Source: Dehalococcoidia bacterium
Lineage (GTDB): Bacteria; Chloroflexota; Dehalococcoidia; E44-bin15
Reading direction: 5' to 3'
DNA length: 16,125 nucleotides
NCBI GenBank assembly: GCA_030667555.1
Contig: DAOUVR010000005.1
Span: forward strand, 1 to 16,125
A model generated the notes under the pieces. The model did no database searches and had not been told where the DNA came from. It worked only from the letters and a program-made list of their open reading frames with translations. Each line of letters begins with the position of its first letter. Positions within the stretch are counted from its first letter, which is position 1. Shown here in pieces: positions 1-6,427 of this stretch. A program made the position numbers and the translations under genes.

Positions 1-45
1 ACCGAGACCCTGAAAGAGGTCAAAGAGAAGATGGGGCTCATATAG
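1..45 (+). CDS. 3' end of an unidentified upstream gene
   Basis: The first 45 bases read as 14 codons without interruption and then a TAG, ending in the residues KEKMGLI. The composition (Lys/Glu-rich, helix-like) is that of an ordinary protein C-terminus, and the next gene starts 2 bases later on the same strand, which suggests an operon. Too little is present to assign a family. Confidence 0.45.
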   Translation, partial: TETLKEVKEKMGLI

Positions 46-47
46 GG

Positions 48-854
48 ATGAGGATGCAATTGCCTTTATCCAGGAGTGGCAGGGGGGCTCTCGAGGTAAC
101 GACTCAAGTGGCAAGTGAGGCGGGGAATATCATCATGGGACACTTCCAGGGTGAAAAGCGCATCTCGTTTAAGCCGGGAAGGAGTAACATCGTTACCGAC
201 GTTGACTTGCTTTCAGAGGCGAGGATCATAGCGCTCCTTCGGGATGAGTATCCCGACTTCGGCATTATTACTGAGGAATCCGCGGATATTGCTGGCGATT
301 CGTCATATAGCTGGATTATCGACCCCATCGATGGCACGCGTAATTACGCCCATGGCGTCCCGCACTTCTGTGTCGCCATTGCCCTGGCACAAGGCGAGGA
401 CGTTGTGTTGGGCGTTATCCACGACCCGGTAAGACAGGAGACCTTCTCGGTTGAAAAGGGACAGGGCGCTTTCTTGAACGGTTCGCTTGTGGCTGTCTCC
501 AGTAGAACATCGCTCGAGACCTCCCTTGTTGGCTTCGATATGGGCTACAATGCTGAGCGGGGACGGGAGACGCTGGAGGTAGCGGGTGCTCTCTGGCCCG
601 GGGTTGAGGCGGTGAGGGTGATGGGCTCTGCGGCGTTGGGCCTTGCCTATGCTGCCTGCGGCAGGCTCGATCTGTACATTAATCTATCCCTTGCAGTATG
701 GGACCTGGCTGCCGGCATGCTGCTCGTTCGAGAGGCGGGAGGCTTGGTCACCAATGCCGATGGTCAGTCGGCAACTACCCGCAGCGACAGTATCATCGCC
801 GCCAACCAGTCGGTACACCAGGATTTCATGAGGCAGATTAAAGAGAAGCCCTGA
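48..854 (+). CDS. Inositol-monophosphatase-family phosphatase
   Basis: A 268-residue member of the inositol monophosphatase (IMPase/SuhB/CysQ) superfamily, Mg2+-dependent phosphatases acting on small phosphorylated sugars, inositols or nucleotides in the cytoplasm. The metal-binding motifs are in order: TEES (residues 75-78, Glu76/Glu77), DPIDGT (92-97) and WDLAAG (218-223). The length is normal for the family (about 260-270). Two starts are possible: ATG at 48, two bases after the upstream stop, or ATG at 54; neither has a strong Shine-Dalgarno sequence, so translation may be coupled to the upstream gene. Members differ in substrate (inositol-1-phosphate, histidinol phosphate, fructose-1,6-bisphosphate, PAP) and the sequence alone does not choose. 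The neighbour on the right is convergent and unrelated. The family call is secure; the substrate is unknown. Confidence 0.92.
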   Translation: MRMQLPLSRSGRGALEVTTQVASEAGNIIMGHFQGEKRISFKPGRSNIVTDVDLLSEARIIALLRDEYPDFGIITEESADIAGDSSYSWIIDPIDGTRNYAHGVPHFCVAIALAQGEDVVLGVIHDPVRQETFSVEKGQGAFLNGSLVAVSSRTSLETSLVGFDMGYNAERGRETLEVAGALWPGVEAVRVMGSAALGLAYAACGRLDLYINLSLAVWDLAAGMLLVREAGGLVTNADGQSATTRSDSIIAANQSVHQDFMRQIKEKP

Positions 855-917
855 AGAACGCTGATACATGGAGTATGCCCTTCTTTGCCAGCAAGCAGGA
901 TTTGGAGCAATTCCTAT

Positions 918-1598
918 CTAGCGTTCTCTGCTGTTGCTTCGCCTCAATTCATTACCCAGCCAGTTCCTAAGCAGATCATGAAGTTCGTCGTGGCATTCCC
1001 TCAAGAAGTGACCCGAGCCCTGGTAAATGACAAGCTCCTTGGGCTCATTGGCCCACTCGTATATCAGCTCCGAGCACTCGACGGGGAGGTTGCGGTCACG
1101 GCTTCCATGAATGAGTAGGAGTGGCTTTGGAGCAAGCTCAGCAACGTCCTGCGCCCCGTAGGTCTGGCTGGAGAGTCCAACCACAGCCGTCACGTCAGGG
1201 CTCATCGTCCCCGCCACGATTGCCACGGCGGCACCGAAGGAATGCCCTGCAAGAACCACCCTGTCTATCTTTTGGCGCTTTAGAAACTGAACCCCGACCA
1301 GCATGTCGAGGACGCACTTACCGAAGTCGCCGGGGTACCGATAGTCGAGGCGCAGAGAACTTATACCATCGTCTACTAGCTCGTCGCTCAATGTGGCAAA
1401 GATGCCGAAGGATGGCCCGTCGAGACCGCCAAGCGCACCGCACACCCAGATCACCCCTCCCGTATTGCCCTCGCGGTGGTGAAAGATGCAGGGGATATCG
1501 CCCTTTGAGGTGTTGAGAATAAGGCGCATCTTATTGCCGGGGAGCTCGGCTGTCTGGAAGCCCTCCAGGGAGAGCGTGCTCTTGGGCTTTTGTTCCAC
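918..1598 (-). CDS. Alpha/beta hydrolase
   Basis: A 226-residue serine hydrolase of the alpha/beta fold. The nucleophile elbow GHSFG puts the catalytic serine at residue 120; the acid is probably Asp168 in HGSRD, and the histidine is His197 in GSGHF. The order and spacing Ser-Asp-His are canonical. There is no signal peptide, so it should be cytoplasmic. It starts with GTG whose G is the last base of the TAG stop of the Dph6-like gene (TAGTG), with GAGGG just upstream, so the two are translationally coupled. The substrate is unknown; the length and small cap fit carboxylesterase or dienelactone-hydrolase-like enzymes. It ends in a TAG at 918-920, 63 bases from the convergent phosphatase gene. 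No clear terminator hairpin lies in that gap. Confidence 0.85.
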   Translation of the reverse strand: MEQKPKSTLSLEGFQTAELPGNKMRLILNTSKGDIPCIFHHREGNTGGVIWVCGALGGLDGPSFGIFATLSDELVDDGISSLRLDYRYPGDFGKCVLDMLVGVQFLKRQKIDRVVLAGHSFGAAVAIVAGTMSPDVTAVVGLSSQTYGAQDVAELAPKPLLLIHGSRDRNLPVECSELIYEWANEPKELVIYQGSGHFLRECHDELHDLLRNWLGNELRRSNSRER

Positions 1599-2284
1599 TA
1601 TTTACCCTCAAGCTCGTATCTGGAGATATCTAAGAACCTGTATCCCTCTCTTAAAACCTTGTGGCTATCGATTATCTTTATTCGTCTTTTAAAGATGGGG
1701 CCATCGACGACGAAGGTATGATATTCTCCTTGCTCACCACAGGGGTGGAGGTTGAATTCTTCATTAAGCCTCGAGAGTTCCCCGATGAACTCTTGGCTCA
1801 CCTTTTTCCCGAGCCATTCGTCGCCAAAAAACTCGGCCTTGGCGCTGACCACGATGGCCTCGAAGCCGGCTTGTATGAAGCTGTTGAGTAGCGCATGCGG
1901 TTCATCGCCCCATAATGGCAATATCGCAATCACCTCAAGCTCACCGCAGACCCGCTCGACCCACTCTTTATGCTCCTCAAGGTCGATATCTCCGAATACT
2001 ATCGTATCAACCCCCTGTTGCTTCAGAACCGCTACCGCTTCCTTGAATTCTTGCTCGTAGGTATCCCAGGTGGTTTCCCTTTGAAGGATCGGTATTTCCA
2101 TGGCCTCGGCCTGAGCGGCTATCAATTTGGGGTCAAGACCGTGGGACATGCTCCGTTTCGCGTCCCGGTTCACCATATTCAATAGAAAGCAGGGCTGCAA
2201 ACCGCTGCAGATTGCCCTGTAGAGTGACAAACAGCTATCCTTGCCCCCGCTCCATGATACTGCAACCTTTAGCCCTTGGCTCAT
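1598..2284 (-). CDS. Dph6-like ATP pyrophosphatase (ATP_bind_4 / MJ0570 family)
   Basis: A 228-residue N-type ATP pyrophosphatase related to diphthine-ammonia ligase Dph6. The PP-loop SGGKDS is at residues 12-17 and the family C-terminal signature CGEQGEYHTF is present near residue 190, followed by DGPIF. An upstream in-frame ATG at 2386 would add 34 residues, but the start at 2284 is preferred: it overlaps the stop of the aminotransferase gene as ATGA, and the PP-loop then falls at the normal distance from the N-terminus. In eukaryotes and archaea Dph6 amidates diphthine on elongation factor 2. Bacteria lack diphthamide, so the bacterial members probably adenylate and amidate another carboxylate, which remains unknown. 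It is coupled upstream to the aminotransferase and downstream to the hydrolase, suggesting one small pathway. Confidence 0.85.
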   Translation of the reverse strand: MSQGLKVAVSWSGGKDSCLSLYRAICSGLQPCFLLNMVNRDAKRSMSHGLDPKLIAAQAEAMEIPILQRETTWDTYEQEFKEAVAVLKQQGVDTIVFGDIDLEEHKEWVERVCGELEVIAILPLWGDEPHALLNSFIQAGFEAIVVSAKAEFFGDEWLGKKVSQEFIGELSRLNEEFNLHPCGEQGEYHTFVVDGPIFKRRIKIIDSHKVLREGYRFLDISRYELEGK

Positions 2285-3453
2285 TGAGTGCGATGCCTTT
2301 TGACGAAATTGCCCATCCGCTCCAGCGCCTCCTCGATCTCCGCCATTGAAGTAGCGTAGCAACAGCGGACATATCCCTCGCCACACTGGCCGAAGGTAGA
2401 TCCAGGGACAACTGCCACCCGCTCCTCAAGGAGGAGCCTCTCGGCAAACTCGTCTGAGGAGAGCCCGGTGCTCTTTATCGAGGGGAAGGTGTAAAAGGCC
2501 CCCCGGGGCTCAAAACATGTGAGTCCGATATCGTTTAGACCCTTGACCATGACACGTCTGCGCTGGTTATACTCGGCGACCATCTCCTGCACCTGGGCCT
2601 CTCCATCTTTGAGCGCCTTGATTGCCGCCATCTGAGCCATCGTCGGGGCACACATGATGGTGTATTGGTGAATCTTCATCATCGCCTCGATTATTTCCTC
2701 CGTTGCCGCAGCATAACCCAGTCGCCAGCCTGTCATGGCATAGGCTTTGGAGAAGCCGCCCAGGAGGATGGTGCGCTCCCTCATCCCTGGTAAAGAAGCA
2801 AAGCAGGTGTGCTCCACGCCGTAAACTAGCCTTTCATAAACCTCGTCGGAGATCACGACCAGGCTGTGGCGTTGGGCCACCTCAGCCACCTTAAGTAGCT
2901 CCTCGCGGTCCATCACTGCACCCGTGGGGTTGTTGGGATAGCCGAGCAGGATGGCCTTAGTTCTCGGGTTGATCCTTTTGTCGATGTCCTGGGCTTTAAC
3001 CTTGAAATCGTTCTCGATGGCGGTGGGCACGGGGACAGACACCCCTCCGGCCAAAACAGTGCAAGACGTGTATGAAACATAGCTCGGGTCGGGGATGACA
3101 ACCTCGTCCCCTGGGTCGAGGATGGCTCTCAGCGCCAGGTCAACCCCCTCACTCACACCAACGGTTACCAGTAGTTCACGCTCGGGGTCGTAATCCAGAT
3201 TATGGCGAACCTTAAGGTAGCGGGCGATTTCCTCCCTCAGCTCCAGAAGCCCGTAGTTGGAGGTATAGGAGGTGTATCCCTTCTCAATGGAATATATCCC
3301 TGCTTCGCGAATATGCCACGGAGTGACGAAGTCGGGCTCGCCAACACCGAGTGATATAACTCCATCCATAGAGGCAATTATGTCAAAGAATCTCCTGATT
3401 CCCGATGGAGGGATGTCCTTAACCCGCTTTGATATGAGATCGCGCTTCTTCAT
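2281..3453 (-). CDS. PLP-dependent class I aminotransferase (aspartate/aromatic type)
   Basis: A 390-residue fold-type I PLP enzyme of the class I/II aminotransferases, transferring an amino group between an amino acid and a 2-oxoacid in the cytoplasm. Visible motifs: GEPDF near the N-terminus, PNNPTG with the cofactor-contacting Asn at about 175, SDEVYE with Asp203 (pyridine N), and GGFSKAYAMTGWRLGY with the Schiff-base Lys236 and Arg244. The length is standard. The frame is open upstream to 3561, but the ATG at 3453 is chosen because a purine-rich AAAGGG precedes it at normal spacing and the family N-terminus starts there. It ends in TGA overlapping the Dph6-like start (ATGA). An Lrp/AsnC regulator gene lies upstream, a common arrangement for amino acid metabolism genes. 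The amino acid substrate is not decidable from sequence. Confidence 0.93.
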   Translation of the reverse strand: MKKRDLISKRVKDIPPSGIRRFFDIIASMDGVISLGVGEPDFVTPWHIREAGIYSIEKGYTSYTSNYGLLELREEIARYLKVRHNLDYDPERELLVTVGVSEGVDLALRAILDPGDEVVIPDPSYVSYTSCTVLAGGVSVPVPTAIENDFKVKAQDIDKRINPRTKAILLGYPNNPTGAVMDREELLKVAEVAQRHSLVVISDEVYERLVYGVEHTCFASLPGMRERTILLGGFSKAYAMTGWRLGYAAATEEIIEAMMKIHQYTIMCAPTMAQMAAIKALKDGEAQVQEMVAEYNQRRRVMVKGLNDIGLTCFEPRGAFYTFPSIKSTGLSSDEFAERLLLEERVAVVPGSTFGQCGEGYVRCCYATSMAEIEEALERMGNFVKRHRTQ

Positions 3454-3485
3454 TTTTCGCCCTTTCACGTTTTCGCTCTTTCGCG
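3454..3485. repeat. Two 16-bp tandem units directly before the aminotransferase start
   Basis: Read on the minus strand, positions 3485-3454 are CGCGAAAGAGCGAAAA followed by CGTGAAAGGGCGAAAA: two 16-base units with 14 of 16 identical, each made of two similar octamers. The second unit carries the ribosome binding site of the aminotransferase gene, so a change in unit number would not alter the spacing to the ATG but would alter the leader length. Confidence 0.6.
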
Positions 3486-3491
3486 CTATAA

Positions 3492-3620
3492 GGCAATCAT
3501 CATGCGATTTACAGATTTGCAGTCTTTTGAATTCCGCCGATCGAGATGTTCGAAAAAGCAATCGTCATATGATTTCCAGATTTAGCGTATCTCTAATTTC
3601 AGCAATCGCAATGTTCGAAA
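3492..3620. repeat. Imperfect 64-bp tandem direct repeat
   Basis: Two 64-base units, 3492-3555 and 3557-3620, align end to end without gaps at 46 of 64 positions. Each starts with GCAATC(A/G)TCAT and ends with ATGTTCGAAA. They fill almost the whole spacer between the Lrp/AsnC stop codon and the aminotransferase leader. No gene is visible in either unit. Confidence 0.7.
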
Positions 3621-4100
3621 TCAAGGCATTATGGGCACCCGCTTTGGTCCCTCCTCGCCATCCATAATCTCCCCATCCTCCTTGTAGCGTTTCAACAAGA
3701 AGTGAGTTACCGTTCCCTGCACACCTTCGAGGGGGGCGAGCTTTTCCGACACAAAGCCGGCGACTTCGTGCATCGTCTTGCCAACCACGAGCACAGCGAG
3801 GTCATAGGTGCCCGACATCAGATATACTGTCCGCGCCTCGGGGAAGCGGTATATCCTCTCGGCGATAGCATCAAAGCCAACATCACGTTGCGGGGTCACC
3901 TTAACTTCAGCCAGGGCCCAGACCTGCTCCTCACCCAATTTATCCCAGTTGACCATTGCTTTGTATTTTAGGATAGTGCGGTCACTCTATGCCTTCTTTA
4001 TCGTTTCCTCTACCTGAGCTAAAGGGATACCTGTCATCGTGGCGATCTGCTCGGGGGTCTTTCGGGCATCCTGCTCCAGAATTCTAAAGATTTCGTTCAT
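3621..4100 (-). pseudogene. Lrp/AsnC-family regulator interrupted by an in-frame TAG
   Basis: Starting at ATG 4100, with a strong GGAGG 5-6 bases upstream, the frame reads 37 codons of an AsnC-type N-terminal helix-turn-helix (DARKTPEQIA, PLAQVEETIKKA). It meets TAG at 3989-3987, then continues in the same frame (SDRTILKYKAMVNW) through a complete AsnC/RAM ligand-binding domain to a TGA at 3621. Ignoring the stop, the product is about 159 residues, the normal length for Lrp/AsnC proteins. Only the part from ATG 3956 (111 residues) is conventionally open, and that ATG has no good Shine-Dalgarno sequence. Both halves look intact, so a single recent substitution (for example GAG or CAG to TAG), a sequencing error, or readthrough are all possible. 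Lrp/AsnC proteins are amino-acid-responsive transcription factors. This one would be expected to control itself and the aminotransferase gene downstream. Confidence 0.85.
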
Positions 4101-4144
4101 ATTATCCTCCCTCTTGCGACCTTTTGAGGCTACCCATTGTTTTC

Positions 4145-4200
4145 ATGAGTCGTTGGCGGGCAACCTCTCATGAGTGTTTGCTATACTTTATCACACTCAT
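4145..4200. promoter_or_regulatory. ATGAGT box array upstream of the Lrp/AsnC gene (candidate operator)
   Basis: The hexamer ATGAGT occurs at 4145-4150 and 4170-4175, and its reverse complement ACTCAT at 4195-4200: three boxes at an exact 25-bp step. The first two sit inside TCATGAGT. The last two form an 8-bp inverted repeat, ATGAGTGT (4170-4177) and ACACTCAT (4193-4200), with a 15-base AT-rich centre. The array lies 45-100 bp upstream of the Lrp/AsnC start. Lrp proteins bind several phased sites as octamers, so autoregulation is a reasonable inference. The inverted repeat could instead serve as the end of the SDR transcript. Confidence 0.4.
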
Positions 4201-5090
4201 CATGGCTTGATATAGTCCAACCCCTGGTTCAACGCCAGGGGCTTGAATCCGAAGCAGCGCTCCACTGAGTCCAGGTGAGTAGTATTATCGATTTCAAGTT
4301 GGGCTAGCTCTACTGAGGTCACCGGTGGGTTGCTCATCGTTCTTTCCATCGCTATCACTGCTATTCGCATTAGGGGTATGGGGATGTGTAACTTAGTTCG
4401 TCTCATACCCAGGACGTGTATAACAGTATCCAGCATCTCTTCATAGCTCAGGTGCTCCGGGCCACCTATTTCATATGTCTGGCCATCTTTTCCAGCCTGC
4501 AGTGCCGAAACTATGCACGAGACTACGTCCTCCACCCAGATGGGTTGGAAGCGAGCCTTTCCCGAGCCCGGTACGGGAGCAATGAACGGGAACATTCTCA
4601 ATGACCGTATCATGCTATCAATAAAGCTGTAGCCAAAACCCTGGCCAAATATGGCTGATGGCCTGAAGATGATGAAGTCCAGGTTGCTACTTCGCACTAT
4701 CTCCTCACCCTGCCACTTGGAGTGCGTATAGCGGTACTTTGGGTTAGGACTAGCCCCAAGGGCACTCATATGGATGAACCGCTTAACGCCAGCGGACTGG
4801 GCAGCTTCTACTATGTTCCTTGTTCCCTGGGCATTAACCCCGCCAAAGGTGGCGCCTCTCGTCTCCCTGATTATCGCTACCAGGTGGATGACGGTATCTA
4901 TGCCCTGCAGTGCTTCCCTGAGGCTTTGGGGGTCGGTCACATCCCCCACTGCCAGCTCTGCGCCGTGCTCCCGCAGTGCTTCGGTCTTTGCCAGACTTCG
5001 CACCAGGCACCTTATCTTATCTTCGCTTTTTGCCAGCCGGGGGACGAGGTGGCTACCTACAAAGCCGGTTCCTCCACTAACCAGGATCAC
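4200..5090 (-). CDS. Atypical short-chain dehydrogenase/reductase (NDUFA9 / NmrA-like)
   Basis: A 296-residue Rossmann-fold protein of the extended/atypical SDR superfamily. The nucleotide-binding GGTGFVG is at residues 6-12, Asp50 in VGDVTD is typical of adenine contact, and a Tyr121-x3-Lys125 pair (YTHSK) sits at the usual catalytic place. The middle part (RPSAIFG, the QPIWVEDV region, YEIGGPEHLSYEE) is characteristic of the complex-I NDUFA9-like subfamily of NAD(P)-binding proteins, many of which bind the cofactor structurally or act on quinone or lipid-linked substrates. It starts with GTG overlapping the TGA of the DUF6504-like gene (GTGA), so it is translationally coupled and is the last gene of the long gatCA operon. 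The substrate is unknown. Confidence 0.85.
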   Translation of the reverse strand: MILVSGGTGFVGSHLVPRLAKSEDKIRCLVRSLAKTEALREHGAELAVGDVTDPQSLREALQGIDTVIHLVAIIRETRGATFGGVNAQGTRNIVEAAQSAGVKRFIHMSALGASPNPKYRYTHSKWQGEEIVRSSNLDFIIFRPSAIFGQGFGYSFIDSMIRSLRMFPFIAPVPGSGKARFQPIWVEDVVSCIVSALQAGKDGQTYEIGGPEHLSYEEMLDTVIHVLGMRRTKLHIPIPLMRIAVIAMERTMSNPPVTSVELAQLEIDNTTHLDSVERCFGFKPLALNQGLDYIKP

Positions 5091-5320
5091 TGCTTAACCT
5101 CTAGTTCAGCTAGTGACCATCGATCTTCCTTCTCGTGGTAGCAGAGCTGAAATCTCTCTCGTCCCTCTGTCTTCACCACGAAGTGTCTTTCCCCTGGCTC
5201 CAGCCACTCCTTTTCGACCTGCTTCACCTCACATTTCTTGCCTTGCCAAACGAACGAAATAGGCCGGTCGGCGTAACTGCGCCCGGAGTAACACGTGACG
5301 AGAATAGACTCACCGTCCAT
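5087..5320 (-). CDS. Small DUF6504-like protein
   Basis: A 77-residue soluble protein, rich in aromatic and charged residues, with the pattern CYSGRSYADRP-x-F-x-W-x-G, then EPGERHFVV and FQLCYHEKEDRWSL. This resembles from memory the small uncharacterised DUF6504 family; no function is known. It is probably a small beta-rich domain. The gene starts with ATG at 5320 with only a weak Shine-Dalgarno sequence. It lies 86 bases after the last stop of the tandem Cys-rich genes and overlaps the SDR start by four bases (GTGA). It ends with a TGA where normal termination must occur, since the SDR gene continues in another frame. Confidence 0.6.
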   Translation of the reverse strand: MDGESILVTCYSGRSYADRPISFVWQGKKCEVKQVEKEWLEPGERHFVVKTEGRERFQLCYHEKEDRWSLAELEVKQ

Positions 5321-5406
5321 TATATTTGTGTTCTTCGCTTATGCTGGTCTGTCGCCCGCTGGTGGGTCAAGCCGCGGCGAAGGAGCCTATGCTTTCCCTT
5401 GATGTG

Positions 5407-5445
5407 TTACTCTTGTGAGCACACCGTGCCACAAGTACAGCCTCA
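5407..5445 (-). other. In-frame TGA, conserved Cys-rich tail and SECIS-like hairpin, paralog 1
   Basis: The TGA at 5445-5443 that closes the conventional frame is followed in frame by 11 codons (GCTCGTVCSQE) and a TAA at 5409-5407. In the RNA, positions 5435-5412 fold into a 10-bp stem with one unpaired U (5418) and the loop GGU, whose first base is 18 nt after the UGA. Bacterial SECIS elements are small hairpins directly 3' of UGA with a bulged U and a G at the start of the loop; the E. coli fdhF loop lies at nearly the same distance, though its bulged U is on the 5' side. Read as selenocysteine, the product gains Sec plus 11 residues with three Cys. Confidence 0.6.
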
Positions 5446-5853
5446 GCATCTATTTGGAACACAAACCTCACCCTCGGGGTCGCTATTCACCCGCCAATCG
5501 CACCTGGCATCGTTAGATGGCGTTGTGTCCATGAAGGCAGGTACGAGCTTCTCCCAGTCTATGTCCCCCGGCTGGCCGTCAGCGGTGGGCCACTCTCCGT
5601 GCTCGGCGTGGTAAGCATCAAGGGCTGGCTGGATGGAATCTCTAGCTATCTCACATGACATTGTCACTATTGGTGTAGGACTTGGGGTAGGTGTTGGCAA
5701 CGGAGTAGGCGTCGGTGCGGGCTCGAATCCGCCTTTTACACCAATCGTGATAACCATACCCACAGCAATAATTAGGAAAATAACCAGCGCCACGGGAACG
5801 ATTTTCCTCGCCCGCCCTTTCTCAATCGGTGGTTGCCACTGATCCTCTTCCAT
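5443..5853 (-). CDS. Membrane-anchored Cys-rich protein, tandem paralog 1 (candidate selenoprotein)
   Basis: The conventional frame is 136 residues. A cytoplasmic charged segment (1-17) is followed by one transmembrane helix (about 18-40), a Thr-Pro linker (about 46-64, TPTP units) and a roughly 70-residue extracytoplasmic domain. The domain has a helix with an A-x-Y-x-x-E-H-G-E-W-P-T pattern reminiscent of type II secretion pseudopilins, then W-x-KLVP and NSDPEGEVCV. There is no prepilin peptidase site, so it is not a typical pilin. Cysteines flank the domain at both ends. It is homologous to the next two genes. ATG 5853 has AGGAG six bases upstream. Translation probably does not end at 5443: an in-frame TGA there is followed by a conserved Cys-rich tail to TAA 5407, giving 148 residues. 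The function is unknown; the Cys/Sec content suggests a thiol redox or metal-binding role at the cell surface. Confidence 0.8.
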   Translation of the reverse strand: MEEDQWQPPIEKGRARKIVPVALVIFLIIAVGMVITIGVKGGFEPAPTPTPLPTPTPSPTPIVTMSCEIARDSIQPALDAYHAEHGEWPTADGQPGDIDWEKLVPAFMDTTPSNDARCDWRVNSDPEGEVCVPNRC

Positions 5854-5906
5854 ATCCTGCTCCTGGGCGCAGCCGATGTGAAGGAGCCTCTATCTGCCCT
5901 GGCTTC

Positions 5907-5945
5907 TTATTCTTGTGAGCACAACGTGCCACAGGTACAACCTCA
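5907..5945 (-). other. In-frame TGA, conserved Cys-rich tail and SECIS-like hairpin, paralog 2
   Basis: The TGA at 5945-5943 is followed in frame by 11 codons (GCTCGTLCSQE) and TAA at 5909-5907, the same length and end as in paralog 1. The four base differences from paralog 1 fall at three third-codon positions (all synonymous) and one first position (Val to Leu, in the hairpin loop). The RNA at 5935-5912 forms the same hairpin with the bulged U, one C-A mismatch low in the stem, and the loop GUU starting 18 nt after UGA. Confidence 0.6.
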
Positions 5946-6329
5946 GCACGTGTGCTGGACGCAAACCTCACCCTCGGGGTCGCTGTTCACCCACCAATCG
6001 CTATCATTGGCTGGGACGGCCTCCATATAGTCGGGAACAAGCTTTGTCCATTCTATATCGCCAGGTTCACCATCCATAGTCGGCCAATTTCCGTATTCAG
6101 TATTGTAAGATACAAGGGCATCTTGAATGGTATCCCTAGCCTCCACGCACCCCATTACCACTGTTGGTAGCGGTGTCAGTGTCGCCGTTGGCGTGGGTGT
6201 GGGTGTGGGTGTAGGCTCTGCTGTTGACGTTGGTGTCGACCCGGGCTCGAACCCGCCTGTCACACCGATGGCAACGATAACAGCTATGGCAGCTACGAGA
6301 ATGATTATCAACACAGGAATGATTTTCAT
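5943..6329 (-). CDS. Membrane-anchored Cys-rich protein, tandem paralog 2 (candidate selenoprotein)
   Basis: The conventional frame is 128 residues: a transmembrane helix almost at the N-terminus (about 4-26), a long Thr-Pro linker (about 32-55) and the same extracytoplasmic domain as paralog 1 (Y-x-x-EYGNWPT, W-x-KLVP, NSDPEGEVCV). The Cys before the WRVN segment of paralog 1 is absent here (DWWVN). ATG 6329 follows GGAAAGGGAAAGCG. The 15 codons upstream (6374-6330) are homologous to the N-terminus of paralog 1 but have no start codon, so the start has moved inward. The in-frame TGA at 5945-5943 is followed by the conserved tail to TAA 5907, for 140 residues if read through. The function is unknown. 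Confidence 0.8.
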   Translation of the reverse strand: MKIIPVLIIILVAAIAVIVAIGVTGGFEPGSTPTSTAEPTPTPTPTPTATLTPLPTVVMGCVEARDTIQDALVSYNTEYGNWPTMDGEPGDIEWTKLVPDYMEAVPANDSDWWVNSDPEGEVCVQHTC

Positions 6330-6427
6330 CGCTTTCCCTTTCCAAATCGCCGGTTGCCGCTCATCCTCATCTGCTTTCCGCTGGTGAACGTAGCCTATGC
6401 CAAAAAACTCTCCTTGTCAATGAGGTC

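Noticed and set aside
2281..2386. Longer start of the Dph6-like protein at ATG 2386
   Set aside because: It would overlap the aminotransferase by about 100 bases and add a non-family N-terminus; the ATGA overlap at 2284 explains the junction.
5412..5435. The hairpin after each TGA as a Rho-independent terminator
   Set aside because: There is no U-rich tract after the stem, the hairpins sit inside a same-strand gene cluster, and they lie within a frame that is conserved to a shared TAA.
5443..5853. Type IV prepilin or true pseudopilin
   Set aside because: The helix motif before WPT resembles pseudopilins, but there is no prepilin peptidase cleavage site, and a Thr-Pro linker separates the hydrophobic segment from the domain.
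6190..6250. GT-rich repeats as a microsatellite or CRISPR-like element
   Set aside because: They encode the Thr-Pro linker of paralog 2 in frame; there is no repeat-spacer structure.
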